Notes: generated by a model from the letters alone, not told the origin. DNA of 15,488 nucleotides from an uncultured Oscillospiraceae bacterium (GCA_902465325.1 CABQMV010000037.1:1-15488), one strand, 5' to 3'. Shown: positions 1 through 7,560, counted from the first letter of the stretch. Numbers and translations: made by a program.

Positions 1-1
1 G

Positions 2-1381
2 GACATGGCGCTGGAAACATTTCTGCGGACCTTTGACAGACAAAACGGCGGTTTTGGCAGTGCTCCTAAGTTTCCAATGGGACATAACCTGCTGTTCCTG
101 CTTCAGTGCGGGGAGCAGCAGGCGGAACATGCGGCGGCAGTTACGCTGAGACAAATGTATAGAGGCGGAATTTTTGATCATATAGAAGGCGGCTTTTCCC
201 GCTATTCCACGGACGACTTTTTTCTGGTTCCTCATTTTGAAAAGATGCTTTATGACAATGCTCTTTTGATCATGGCGTACGCGGCCGCTTATAAAAAAAC
301 GGGAGACTCTTTTTACCTGGATGTAGCGGAGCAGACGGCTGGCTACATTTTGCGGGAAATGACAGGGGAGCAGGGGGGCTTCTACTGTGCACAGGATGCT
401 GACAGCGGAGGCGTAGAAGGCGCCTTCTATACCTTTAGCCCAACGGAGATCCAGGACGTTTTAGGAGAGAGTGAGGGGAAGGAATTTTGTGCAATCTATG
501 ATATCTGTGATCCGGGAAATTTTGAAGGCAGAAGTATTCCCAATCTGCTGAAGTCTGATATTCTGCAGCCAGACTTTAAAAGTGCGCGGGCCAGCCTGTA
601 CGCCTACCGTCAAAACCGAATGTCTCTTCATCTTGATGACAAAATTCTGACCTCCTGGAACGCTCTGATGATAGCCGGACTGGCAATGCTGTACAGAGCC
701 ACGGGAAATGCCCAGTATCTGAAAGCGGCAAAAAACGCCTGGCGTTTTATTGAAACCTATTTGCAGGAGGATGGTCAGCTCTATGTATCCTGGAGGGACG
801 GAAGGAAAAGTACAATGGGTTTTTTAGAGGATTATGCTTTTGTCATATTTGCCCTTCTGGAGCTGTACGAGGCGACCTTTGACGAATACTGTCTGCAGAC
901 AGCTGTAGATCTCTGCCGCCGGACGATTCTGGAGTTTTATGATGAGCAGGGGGGCTTCTGGCTGTATGGAAGAGGTGCGGAGGCCCTTGTGCTGCGGCCT
1001 AAAGAGACTCATGACGGAGCGCTTCCCAGCGGCAATTCAGTTATGGCTCATAATTTAGTGAGACTAGGTTATTTAATTGGAAGCGAGTTTGAGGAAGTCT
1101 GCCGGAAGCAGCTGACCTTTCTGTGTGGACAGGCGTGGGAAAGTCCTGCCTACTTTAGCTTTTTTATGCTGGCCCTGTCTCTCTATACCAATCCTCCGGA
1201 TTTTATTAAGATCGTATCAGACGGCACAGAGAATCCTGAAGAGCTGGCTTGTCAGCTGCCATACTTTTCGGTGTCTGTATATTACTCCCGGCCGACTACA
1301 GAGTATCCGCTGCTAAATGGCAAGACCACATATTATGTATGCAGAGGAAAGACTTGCCTTCCTCCAAGTAACCGTCTGTAA
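2..1381 (+). CDS. YyaL/DUF255 family protein (thioredoxin domain-containing, SPATA20-like), 5' partial
   Basis: The reading frame is open from base 2, so the gene starts before the window; the ATG at 5 is internal. About 459 residues are visible, roughly the last two thirds of a family that usually has 600-700. The N-terminal thioredoxin-like domain is not in view. Family motifs are clear: GGFGSAPKFPMG near the start, then YSTDDFFLVPHFEKMLYDNA, AQDADSGGVEGAFYTF, DDKILTSWNALMIAG and DGALPSGNSVMAHN, spaced as in the alpha/alpha-toroid (six-hairpin glycosidase-like) part. The C-terminus, with YYVCRGKTCLPP, looks complete. The exact reaction of the family is not settled; a cytoplasmic redox or sugar-related role is usually assumed. 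The gene converges on the Rieske oxidoreductase with a 31-base gap. Confidence 0.93.
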   Translation, partial: DMALETFLRTFDRQNGGFGSAPKFPMGHNLLFLLQCGEQQAEHAAAVTLRQMYRGGIFDHIEGGFSRYSTDDFFLVPHFEKMLYDNALLIMAYAAAYKKTGDSFYLDVAEQTAGYILREMTGEQGGFYCAQDADSGGVEGAFYTFSPTEIQDVLGESEGKEFCAIYDICDPGNFEGRSIPNLLKSDILQPDFKSARASLYAYRQNRMSLHLDDKILTSWNALMIAGLAMLYRATGNAQYLKAAKNAWRFIETYLQEDGQLYVSWRDGRKSTMGFLEDYAFVIFALLELYEATFDEYCLQTAVDLCRRTILEFYDEQGGFWLYGRGAEALVLRPKETHDGALPSGNSVMAHNLVRLGYLIGSEFEEVCRKQLTFLCGQAWESPAYFSFFMLALSLYTNPPDFIKIVSDGTENPEELACQLPYFSVSVYYSRPTTEYPLLNGKTTYYVCRGKTCLPPSNRL

Positions 1382-1391
1382 CTTCATAGAT

Positions 1392-1426
1392 GAGATCAGA
1401 AAGGGACAATTCCTATTTCAGATCTC
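1392..1426. terminator. Imperfect inverted repeat between convergent genes, possible bidirectional terminator
   Basis: GAGATC at 1392-1397 pairs with GATCTC at 1421-1426, and GAAA at 1399-1402 pairs with TTTC at 1416-1419, with single mismatches and a short central loop. It spans the 3' end of the minus-strand oxidoreductase and lies just past the stop of the plus-strand gene. No clear T run follows on either strand, so terminator function is a guess from position and symmetry. Confidence 0.3.
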
Positions 1427-2720
1427 CGGTAGAGGGGTTATCAATCAGTTTTCCCTTTTGTGTGAAACGGGAGCCGTGACAGGGACAATCCCAGGAATGC
1501 TCTGCCGGGTTCCACTTTAGTGCGCAGCCTAGATGGGGACAGCGCTTTCCTGTAGGTGTGATCCATCCCAGAGCGGCCTCCCAGCTATTAGCAATTAGCT
1601 GAGCCTTGACCATAGAACGGGAAGGATCAAATACAGCGCTGTACGGGTTTGCTTTTTCCTGGATCTGGTCCGTTAAGATATTTGCAGCTACCATAGAGGA
1701 AGTCATTCCCCATTTATTAAAGCCGGTAGCCACATAGAGATCAGGGGTATTGGCGGAATAATTTCCGATATACGGTACGCCGTCTAATGTCATGCAGTCC
1801 TGCGTGGCCCAGCGATGCTTTATTTCTGCTTGGGGAAAATACTTTTTGGAAAAGGCTTCCAGCTCTGCCCAGCCGCCTCCGCTTTTACCGGTGCGATGTC
1901 CACCGCCGCCCACAAAAAGAAGATTTTGATAGCTCCGAAAAGACATTCCCTTCTTTTCTTCATCTACGTACATGCCATTTACGAGCGGGGCTTTTTCCAA
2001 GGCTATCACATAGGAACGGTGCTGGTACATTTTCAGGTAATAGCTGCCGTGCTTGTTAAGAAAAGGGAAATGTGTGGCCACAATTATTTTCTTTGCCGCC
2101 ACTGATCCGCCTGCTGTTTGTGCTGTATAGCCGGCAGTCAGCTTGGTAAGCTCCTGCACCTGTGTGTTTTCATATAGGTGCAGCTCTCGGGCGATGGCGT
2201 ATAAAAATTTTAAGGGGTGAAACTGAGCCTGGCGCGGAAATTGAATTGCTCCGGCAACTGAAAATGGTAGCGGCAGTGCTTTAATCAGCCTGCAGGGAAT
2301 GCCGGCTTCTGAAAGGGCTCTATACTCCTCCTGGATCTTTTTTTTATTGTCCAGCGTGTAGACGTAGGCTTCTTTTTCTTCAAAATCACAGTCTATATTT
2401 TGGCATAGGTTTCGGTACTGTTCTAATGCCTGCTGATTGGCGTCTATATAGAGCTTTGCTTTTTGAGGGCCGGTGCCGTTTACCAGCTTCTGGTAAAATA
2501 GACCGTGCTGCGAGGTGACCTTGGCGGTGGTGTTTTTGGTAATACCGCCTCCAATCTGCCCCGCTTCTAAAAGCACAGAATCGATGCCGGCCTGCTGCAG
2601 TTTGTAGGCGCATAAAATGCCGGCCATTCCGCCGCCTATAATTAATACATCTGTTTTGATATCGTTTTTTAATTGCGGGAAAGCAGGTGCTTTGGCAGTC
2701 TGTGTCCATACTGAATTCAT
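1413..2720 (-). CDS. FAD-dependent oxidoreductase with C-terminal Rieske [2Fe-2S] domain
   Basis: A protein of 435 residues. The N-terminal part is a DAO/GlpO-type FAD fold: the dinucleotide-binding glycines lie at 29-34 (GGGMAG), with the ribose-binding acid probably E52 at the end of the next strand (SVLLEA). The C-terminus has a Rieske pattern, C394-x-H396 then 15 residues then C412-x2-H415, the full set of 2Fe-2S ligands. The architecture resembles Bacillus YhfW-type proteins, but the Rieske part is compact: only about 20 residues separate it from the flavin domain, and the protein ends soon after the second ligand pair. The role is likely cytoplasmic electron transfer from an amine or hydroxy substrate; the substrate is unknown. 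The start at 2720 has a weak GGTGAT site six bases upstream. It is transcribed divergently from the response regulator. Confidence 0.93.
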   Translation of the reverse strand: MNSVWTQTAKAPAFPQLKNDIKTDVLIIGGGMAGILCAYKLQQAGIDSVLLEAGQIGGGITKNTTAKVTSQHGLFYQKLVNGTGPQKAKLYIDANQQALEQYRNLCQNIDCDFEEKEAYVYTLDNKKKIQEEYRALSEAGIPCRLIKALPLPFSVAGAIQFPRQAQFHPLKFLYAIARELHLYENTQVQELTKLTAGYTAQTAGGSVAAKKIIVATHFPFLNKHGSYYLKMYQHRSYVIALEKAPLVNGMYVDEEKKGMSFRSYQNLLFVGGGGHRTGKSGGGWAELEAFSKKYFPQAEIKHRWATQDCMTLDGVPYIGNYSANTPDLYVATGFNKWGMTSSMVAANILTDQIQEKANPYSAVFDPSRSMVKAQLIANSWEAALGWITPTGKRCPHLGCALKWNPAEHSWDCPCHGSRFTQKGKLIDNPSTGDLK

Positions 2721-2738
2721 ATTCTATCACCGAAGCTT

Positions 2739-2767
2739 ATTATATCCATATGTATGTAATTTGTTGC
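2739..2767 (-). promoter_or_regulatory. Candidate promoter of the Rieske oxidoreductase
   Basis: On the minus strand a perfect TATAAT (2744-2739) lies 18 bases before the start codon. A weak -35, GCAACA (2767-2762), stands 17 bases further upstream. The -10 is convincing; the -35 matches the consensus poorly. Confidence 0.45.
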
Positions 2768-2784
2768 GGAGAAAGCAAAAAAAG

Positions 2785-2817
2785 TTTAAACTATATTTAA
2801 GGCCTAAGCGGTATAAT
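2785..2817 (+). promoter_or_regulatory. Candidate response-regulator promoter with tandem TTTAA half-sites
   Basis: A TATAAT -10 occurs at 2812-2817, 33 bases before the regulator start. No good -35 sits at 17-base spacing. Instead two TTTAA copies start at 2785 and 2796, 11 bases apart, covering the -35 region. Such one-turn direct repeats are typical of OmpR/PhoB-family operators at activated promoters, so autoregulation is plausible but inferred. Confidence 0.4.
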
Positions 2818-2850
2818 CAATTTGAGAGTCGGAAAGGGAGGTTGCCGAAG

Positions 2851-3528
2851 ATGCGCCTGTTGCTGGCAGAGGATGAAAAAGAACTGTCCAAAGCATTGGT
2901 TACCATATTGAAACACAGTAATTATTCTGTAGATGCAGTATATAACGGTCAGGAGGCTTTGGACTGTTTAGAGACGGAGCTATATGACGGAGCCATTTTG
3001 GATATTATGATGCCCAAGCTGGACGGAATTTCTGTGCTGAAAAAAATCCGTGAAAGAGGGATTTCTGTCCCGGTATTGCTGCTGACCGCCAAATCGGAGG
3101 TAGATGACAGAGTATTGGGCCTAGACAGCGGTGCCGACGACTATCTGATCAAGCCTTTTGCGGCGAAAGAGCTGCTGGCCCGGATCCGGGCTATGACCAG
3201 ACGAAAGACGGATCAGGCAGACAGTACGCTGCGGTTCCACGGCCTTTCACTGGACCGCGCTTCCTTTACGCTCTCCTGTGGGTCTGTTTCTTTCCGCTTG
3301 GCAAATAAGGAGTTTCAAATGATGGAAATGCTGATGGTCAATCCGGGACAGTTTATCTCTACAGAGCGTTTTATGGAAAAAATATGGGGATATGACAGCG
3401 AAACGGAGCTTAATGTAGTATGGGTCTATATTTCTTACCTTAGAAAAAAATTGACTGCCCTGGGCGCAGGAGTAGAGATTAAGGCTCTTCGGAATTTGGG
3501 CTATACGCTGGAGGCTGCCTGTGATTAA
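2851..3528 (+). CDS. OmpR/PhoB-family response regulator
   Basis: A protein of 225 residues and normal family length. The receiver domain (about 1-115) has the acidic pair E7-D8, phospho-acceptor D51 (LDIMMPKLDG), switch T79 and K101 in the DDYLIKP motif, so it looks fully competent for phosphotransfer. A winged-helix DNA-binding domain follows (about 128-225), with LANKEFQMMEML and the closing NLGYTLE hairpin typical of OmpR-type factors. I chose ATG 2851 because GGAAAGGGAG lies just upstream at 2831-2840 and because the family begins at this point; a longer frame reaching back to 2617 overlaps the divergent gene. The stop overlaps the GTG of the kinase by eight bases, showing they form one operon. 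As the kinase is broken, this regulator may now be an orphan. Confidence 0.95.
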   Translation: MRLLLAEDEKELSKALVTILKHSNYSVDAVYNGQEALDCLETELYDGAILDIMMPKLDGISVLKKIRERGISVPVLLLTAKSEVDDRVLGLDSGADDYLIKPFAAKELLARIRAMTRRKTDQADSTLRFHGLSLDRASFTLSCGSVSFRLANKEFQMMEMLMVNPGQFISTERFMEKIWGYDSETELNVVWVYISYLRKKLTALGAGVEIKALRNLGYTLEAACD

Positions 3529-4415
3529 GTTGTTGCGGCGAAAATTTATTATTATTGCCATGTGTTCTCTTGTAGCTGTGCTGGGGATCATCATTGCCAT
3601 CATTAATATTGCCAATTATCATAAGATTAATCAGAGCGCGGATGTACTCTTGGATATACTGGCTGAAAACGGAGGCGCTTTTCCTAAAGAGGAGTTTACT
3701 CATGATAGCGCTCCGGCCGGCCAGAAGCCTCCCGGTCATCAGCTGTCTCCGGAGGATCCTTTTGCCACCCGGTACTTTACAGTGACGCTGAGAGTAGACG
3801 GGAGTATTTATTCCGTAAATACGGGGCGCATTGCTGCCGTTTCTGCAGAGACGGCAGCAGCTTACGCAGAGGAGCTGTATAAAAAGGGCAGGAGCTCAGG
3901 CTACTGCGACCGCTATAAATACCGAATGGTTAGCGGGGAGGGGGAGGTCCAGTATATTTTTCTGGACTGCGGCAAGGATATTTCCACTTTCTATTCTTTT
4001 TCTGCTGGCCAGTATACTGGTAAGCACGGCAGGGATTCTGCTTGTGTTTGTGCTGGTTCTTTTCTTTTCTAAAATTGCAGTAAAACCGGTAGCAGAAAGC
4101 TACGCAAAGCAAAAACAGTTTATTACCGATGCCAGTCATGAAATAAAAACTCCGCTTACCATTATTGAGGCCAATACTGAGGTACTGGAGATGGAAAAGG
4201 GAGAAAGTGAATGGATTGAAAGCATCCGAAATCAGATTAAGCGTTTATGTTCCCTTACGGATAAGTTGGTTCTGCTCTCCCGGATGGAGGAGGAACGGGT
4301 TGTACTGAGGATGACAGACTTTTCTCTATCCGATGCGGTTTATGAGACGACAAAGCCTTTTGAGGCGGTAGCGGCGGCTAAAAACAGAACCTTTACAATG
4401 AATGTACAGGGATGA
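3521..4415 (+). pseudogene. Sensor histidine kinase, frameshifted and missing its ATPase domain
   Basis: GTG 3521 overlaps the regulator stop. The first frame (to 4072) gives a basic start, a membrane segment (about residues 9-31) and an extracellular stretch of about 130 residues. In the T run at 3997-4001 the reading frame must skip one base; joining the two frames there gives FYSFLLASILVSTAGILL, a good second membrane helix, then the H-box DASHEIKTPLTIIEANTEV, with the phospho-accepting His codon at 4137-4139, and the dimerisation helices. The frame ends at a TGA at 4413, just after FTMNVQG, where the linker to the HATPase domain should begin. The N, G1, F and G2 boxes are absent, and downstream sequence belongs to another family. 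It cannot autophosphorylate as it stands. The frameshift could be a sequencing error; the truncation is harder to explain that way. Confidence 0.85.
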
Positions 4416-5226
4416 TTCTATACATTCTAATTCTAGTTTGGCACTTTTGGAGGGGAGCTTTACACTGTCTTCCGGTGATGACGGAATTCACGGAGATTCT
4501 GATGTCAGCATTGCTGACGGTACCATTGATATCTTAAAAAGCTATGAGGGGATTGAGGGACAGACCATTACTGTATCCGGAGGAACGATTTCTGTATTAG
4601 CAGACGATGACGGCTTCAATGCTGCAGGGGGGAATGACCAGAACGGCTTCTACGGGAGAGGCGGTATGCATCAGGATTCCTTTGCCAGTGACGGCAGCAG
4701 CTATATAAACATTTCAGGAGGGCATATTGAGATTGATGCCTCCGGAGACGGCTTGGATTCTAACGGTAGCCTGCTGATTTCGGGAGGCGAGATTTATATC
4801 AGCGGACCGACAAATGGCGGAAATGGCGCCTTAGACTACAATGGACAGGGAGAGATTACGGGCGGCATTGTGGTAGCTGCTGGAGACGGAGGTATGGCAG
4901 AAAACTTTGGCACTAGCTCTACTCAGGGGGCAATGCTGGTACACCTATCCTCGGCGCAGGTAGAAGGAGAGCTGGTTTTGCGGGATGAAGACGGCACTGT
5001 GCTTATCTCCTGGACGCCGGCCAAAGCCTATAATTCTGTTGTGATCAGCTGTCCGGAAATCAAACAGGGAAAGACCTATACCCTTACGGCAGGAACCGAG
5101 GAGACAACTGTGAAAATGGACAGCCTGATATACGGTTCATCCAGTATAGGCGGTATGAATGGAGGACAGCCTGGCGGCATGGGAGGAGGAAAGCCTGATA
5201 TGGGCAGCAGGGATATGCCCTGGTAA
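4411..5226 (+). pseudogene. 3' remnant of a secreted Cthe_2159-type carbohydrate-binding beta-helix protein (PF14262-like)
   Basis: The frame gives about 271 residues of repeated short strands with Gly/Asp turns: DDSIHSN, GDDGIHGDSDVSI, SYEGIEGQTITVSGG, DDDGFNAAGG, GDGLDSNGSLLISGG. These are hallmarks of Cthe_2159-like domains, parallel beta-helix proteins known to bind cellulose and polygalacturonate and probably Ca2+. It ends with a low-complexity Gly/Met/Pro tail (GGMNGGQPGGMGGGKPDM) also common in the family. The signal peptide and the first half are missing: homology-like sequence starts abruptly at about 4411, against the kinase fragment. An ATG at 4402 lies in frame but has no ribosome binding site and no secretion signal, so I treat this as a gene remnant. 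The C-terminal part itself has no stops or shifts, suggesting a recent event. Confidence 0.8.
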
Positions 5227-5233
5227 AGATAAA

Positions 5234-5262
5234 TTGAAAAATTATTTAAAATTTGATATAAT
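5234..5262 (+). promoter_or_regulatory. Promoter of the CarD-family gene
   Basis: TTGAAA at 5234-5239 and a perfect TATAAT at 5257-5262 are separated by 17 bases. Transcription should start near 5268-5270, right at the foot of the leader hairpin. Confidence 0.8.
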
Positions 5263-5270
5263 AGAGCCAC

Positions 5271-5327
5271 AACGTGCTGCAAAGGAACTAGTGTAAGTCC
5301 AGTTGTATTGCCGCACGTTCATTTTTT
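5271..5327 (+). promoter_or_regulatory. Structured leader of the CarD gene: long hairpin plus T6 tract, attenuator-like
   Basis: AACGTGCTGCAA (5271-5282) pairs with TTGCCGCACGTT (5308-5319): 11 of 12 positions match, with one T/C mismatch. Inside, GGAACT (5284-5289) pairs with AGTCC (5296-5300) with one bulged A, closing on loop AGTGTA. Six Ts follow at 5322-5327, two bases after the stem, and GGGAGG follows at once. The shape is that of an intrinsic terminator placed in a 5' leader. It might control CarD, stop read-through from the upstream remnant, or both. It matches no riboswitch class I can name. Confidence 0.6.
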
Positions 5328-5339
5328 GGGAGGTATGGT

Positions 5340-5822
5340 ATGTACAAGACAGGTGATTACGTAACATACAAAGAAAACGGTATTTGCTGCATTGCGGAGG
5401 AGACGAAGGAGTATTATATACTGCAGCCGGTATATGGCCATAATATGACGGTGTATGTGCCTAAAAAATCCGAGGCTCTTGTAAATCTTATGTGCCGGGT
5501 GCTGAACAGGGAGGAAATTGATGAGATTATCCAGGAGACAGAACACTCCCAGTATACCTGGATAGAGGACAGTAAGAAGAGAGCAGAATGCTTTCATTCC
5601 CTGCTGCGCGGCGGCAAGAAGGCAGATATCCTTTGGCTGGTAAAGGTGCTGTCCCTGCACAAAATTGAAGTAGAGAAAAATAAGAAAAGTTTTTACGCCA
5701 GTGACAAGAAGATTTTATCAGCTGCTGAGCGTGTTATTACAGAAGAATTTGCCTTTGTGCTTGGCATTTCGCCGGAAGAGGTTATTCCCTACATTGTAAA
5801 TAAATTGGAAACCGGGGCATAG
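5340..5822 (+). CDS. CarD/CdnL-family transcriptional regulator
   Basis: A protein of 160 residues. The N-terminal part (about 1-60) has the RNA polymerase-interaction fold of CarD/TRCF proteins: YKTGDYVTYKENGICCIAE, then paired strands around YYILQPVYGHNMTVYVP. The helical C-terminal part (about 60-155), with TWIEDSKKRAECFHSLLRGG and the DKKILSAAERVITEEFAFVLG helix pair, is the usual CarD tail. Family members bind the polymerase beta subunit and DNA near the upstream edge of the bubble and tune promoter opening, often at rRNA promoters. The start has GGGAGG (5328-5333) six bases ahead. The gene is monocistronic: its own promoter, a hairpin leader, and a convergent gene after it. Firmicute copies often lack a clear phenotype, so the targets cannot be stated. 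Confidence 0.92.
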   Translation: MYKTGDYVTYKENGICCIAEETKEYYILQPVYGHNMTVYVPKKSEALVNLMCRVLNREEIDEIIQETEHSQYTWIEDSKKRAECFHSLLRGGKKADILWLVKVLSLHKIEVEKNKKSFYASDKKILSAAERVITEEFAFVLGISPEEVIPYIVNKLETGA

Positions 5823-5900
5823 GAAAAAGTCCGTGGGCATTGAGAACATCATAAGAAAATTGGATGTGCGCTGCATATTCTGGAACTGAACAAGGGGCGT

Positions 5901-7478
5901 TTATGCTGAAGTATTATGAAATTCAGTAATGCCGTAGCCTGTATTGGGGTGACTGTGGGTGTAAATCAGGTCCAGTACAAAAAGCAGGATCAGAACCAGG
6001 CAGAGGGACCAGCGGACGGCCTTGGGAAGCTTGCTGTAGAGATGATCCAGTCTGGGGGCCAGAAAATAGATAACGGCACAGCCTCCAAACGCGAATGTAA
6101 TCAGGCCCTCCACGCAGATACGCCCGTTCAAATTCAGAAAATAGCCGCTGTAATCCCAATATTTTACGCCCTTTGCTGCTTCCAGAAACCAACTGGTGAT
6201 ATATTCTATAAATCCGGCAATCACCAAAAATGAAAAATAGGTAAGAATGGGATTTTTGTAAAATCTTTTCAATAGCAGCAGAGCCAGACAGCCTCCTGTG
6301 CCGTATATGGGCAGCCAAGGACCGCAAAGAACGCCTCGGTTCACCAAAATCCCGTCCTGGAAAAGGTACAGACAAACTTCCCAGAGCCATCCGATTAGGG
6401 AAAAGGTGAAGAACAGCAGAATAATGGTAGAGAGACTGTAATGTCTGTCATAGTTATTTTTGGGTGTAAAGTGCTTTTTCGGCTGCTCCAGACCGGGGTA
6501 GAGGTCGTATCTTTTTTCGCCGTCTTCGGTGAGGGCGCCGTCAGAGGAACTTTCCCTATAAAACAGGGCTGCATCGTTTAAACTTTCATAGCAGGGGGCC
6601 TTTTCCTCTATGATTTTGCCGCGCAAGACGGCATAGAGCTCAGCATTGACAGCGGACATATAGGGATTCATCCAGAAAAAACCGACAATTCCCAAAGAAA
6701 GAATGGTCAGAAGCCACCATCCAATATAGGACAGATCCAGAACAAATGCTTTCCACTTATTTCCGCGCATCATCTGCCGGGAAAGTAAAAAAGCTTCTTT
6801 TCTGTTAATGGAAGGATTTTCTGCCAGTATATAGGGGATCATCCTGTATTCGTATGCTTTGATAAAGCCCCCTATAATGGTCAGATTCCACAGGAACTGA
6901 TATAAATTCAACAAAAACATAATTTTTACAGAGTTTATAAATCCCCGGCGTTTACGCATAAATCCGACTCTGCTGATCCGCGTATTGCCGTAAAGGCGGC
7001 TTTCCAGAAAGAATCGTTTTTCTCCCACTAAAAGAGTGTTTCTAATAAAAATCCGGTACAGAATATCCAGCAGTACACCAATAGTGAGGGAAATCCCCAT
7101 AAAGACATACTGGCGTGTTATAAAGGTGCGTATTGCGTTATATAACTTGAAAAACGGCCCTGATCTCTGAGTAAACAAATTGATAAACCAGCCTATGGTA
7201 CCATTGTACGGCTTGCTGTCCTCCGGCAGCTTCAGGCCTCCAAAATAATCATGATACAGCTGTTCCACTATTTTTTCAGTGCTGGAGCCGGAATAAGAAG
7301 TGGGATTGGTTACATACTCTTTTGTTTCGTTAAAGCGGTTATACCCGTGGATTGCGCCGGTAGAGGTGTTATAGGAGCCTGTGAGGAATGCTATAATAAA
7401 GCAAACGGCTACCATCGCAATATAATTTTTACGAATCCGGTTTTTTGCTGTCTTTTTTAGTTCTTTTCTGGACCACAT
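5901..7478 (-). CDS. DUF975 membrane protein fused to a CmpB-like (putative ABC transporter permease) domain
   Basis: A protein of 525 residues in two parts. The N-terminal part (1 to about 295) is DUF975: a basic start (MWSRKELKKTAKNRIRKNY), several membrane helices, and the signature ENPSINRKEAFLLSRQMMRGNKWKAFVLDLSYIGW, split here as NPSINRKEAFLLSRQMM and GNKWKAFVLDLSYIGW. A polar linker (about 296-346) joins it to a CmpB-like domain (about 347-510) with LIGWLWEVCLYLF, NRGVLCGPWLPIYGTGG and two to three more helices. Neither domain has a proven activity; the CmpB label, putative ABC permease, comes from old annotation and no ATPase is nearby. I start at 7478, not the in-frame ATG at 7523, because GGGAG lies eight bases upstream and the promoter's expected start point (about 7500) falls inside the longer version. 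Confidence 0.85.
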   Translation of the reverse strand: MWSRKELKKTAKNRIRKNYIAMVAVCFIIAFLTGSYNTSTGAIHGYNRFNETKEYVTNPTSYSGSSTEKIVEQLYHDYFGGLKLPEDSKPYNGTIGWFINLFTQRSGPFFKLYNAIRTFITRQYVFMGISLTIGVLLDILYRIFIRNTLLVGEKRFFLESRLYGNTRISRVGFMRKRRGFINSVKIMFLLNLYQFLWNLTIIGGFIKAYEYRMIPYILAENPSINRKEAFLLSRQMMRGNKWKAFVLDLSYIGWWLLTILSLGIVGFFWMNPYMSAVNAELYAVLRGKIIEEKAPCYESLNDAALFYRESSSDGALTEDGEKRYDLYPGLEQPKKHFTPKNNYDRHYSLSTIILLFFTFSLIGWLWEVCLYLFQDGILVNRGVLCGPWLPIYGTGGCLALLLLKRFYKNPILTYFSFLVIAGFIEYITSWFLEAAKGVKYWDYSGYFLNLNGRICVEGLITFAFGGCAVIYFLAPRLDHLYSKLPKAVRWSLCLVLILLFVLDLIYTHSHPNTGYGITEFHNTSA

Positions 7479-7506
7479 AAATATCTCCCGAATAATATAC
7501 ATTAGA

Positions 7507-7535
7507 ATTATAAACGATTTCATTTATACGGTCAA
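7507..7535 (-). promoter_or_regulatory. Promoter of the DUF975-CmpB gene
   Basis: Read on the minus strand, TTGACC (7535-7530), a 17-base spacer and a perfect TATAAT (7512-7507). It lies 29 bases before the chosen start codon, leaving a short leader with the GGGAG site. Confidence 0.8.
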
Positions 7536-7544
7536 TGCAGCGTA

Positions 7545-7560
7545 CTTCTGCCCGCAGAAG
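7545..7560. promoter_or_regulatory. Inverted repeat between divergent promoters, possible operator
   Basis: CTTCTGC-CC-GCAGAAG is a perfect seven-base inverted repeat with a two-base centre. It lies nine bases upstream of the minus-strand -35 and 44 bases upstream of the plus-strand -35, a position fit for a regulator acting on one or both. No T run follows, so it is not terminator-like. Confidence 0.4.

Noticed and set aside
1787..2105. Overlapping plus-strand frames of 90-96 codons.
   Set aside because: They lie antisense to the conserved flavin domain and have no ribosome binding site.
2386..2730. A 114-codon minus-strand frame inside the oxidoreductase.
   Set aside because: It is a shadow in another frame of a well-supported gene; its product is Arg/His-rich and resembles no family.
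2617..2850. N-terminal extension of the response regulator back to 2617.
   Set aside because: It overlaps the divergent oxidoreductase, spans the promoter, and the canonical receiver start with a ribosome binding site is at 2851.
3992..4008. Programmed ribosomal frameshift in the kinase.
   Set aside because: A short T run without a stimulating structure or known precedent in this family, in a gene that is truncated anyway, is better read as mutation or sequencing error.
4402..5226. A complete 274-codon gene starting at ATG 4402.
   Set aside because: There is no ribosome binding site or signal peptide, and the ATG lies within kinase-derived sequence; a secreted beta-helix protein should have both an N-terminal half and a signal.
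5281..5300. GGAACTAGTGTAAGTCC resembles the conserved core string of cobalamin riboswitches.
   Set aside because: The leader is only about 70 bases long, there is no B12 box or multi-stem core, and the string is explained by the inner stem of the hairpin.
7479..7523. The 15-codon longer start of the DUF975-CmpB gene.
   Set aside because: The promoter -10 lies within it, and a good ribosome binding site supports the start at 7478.
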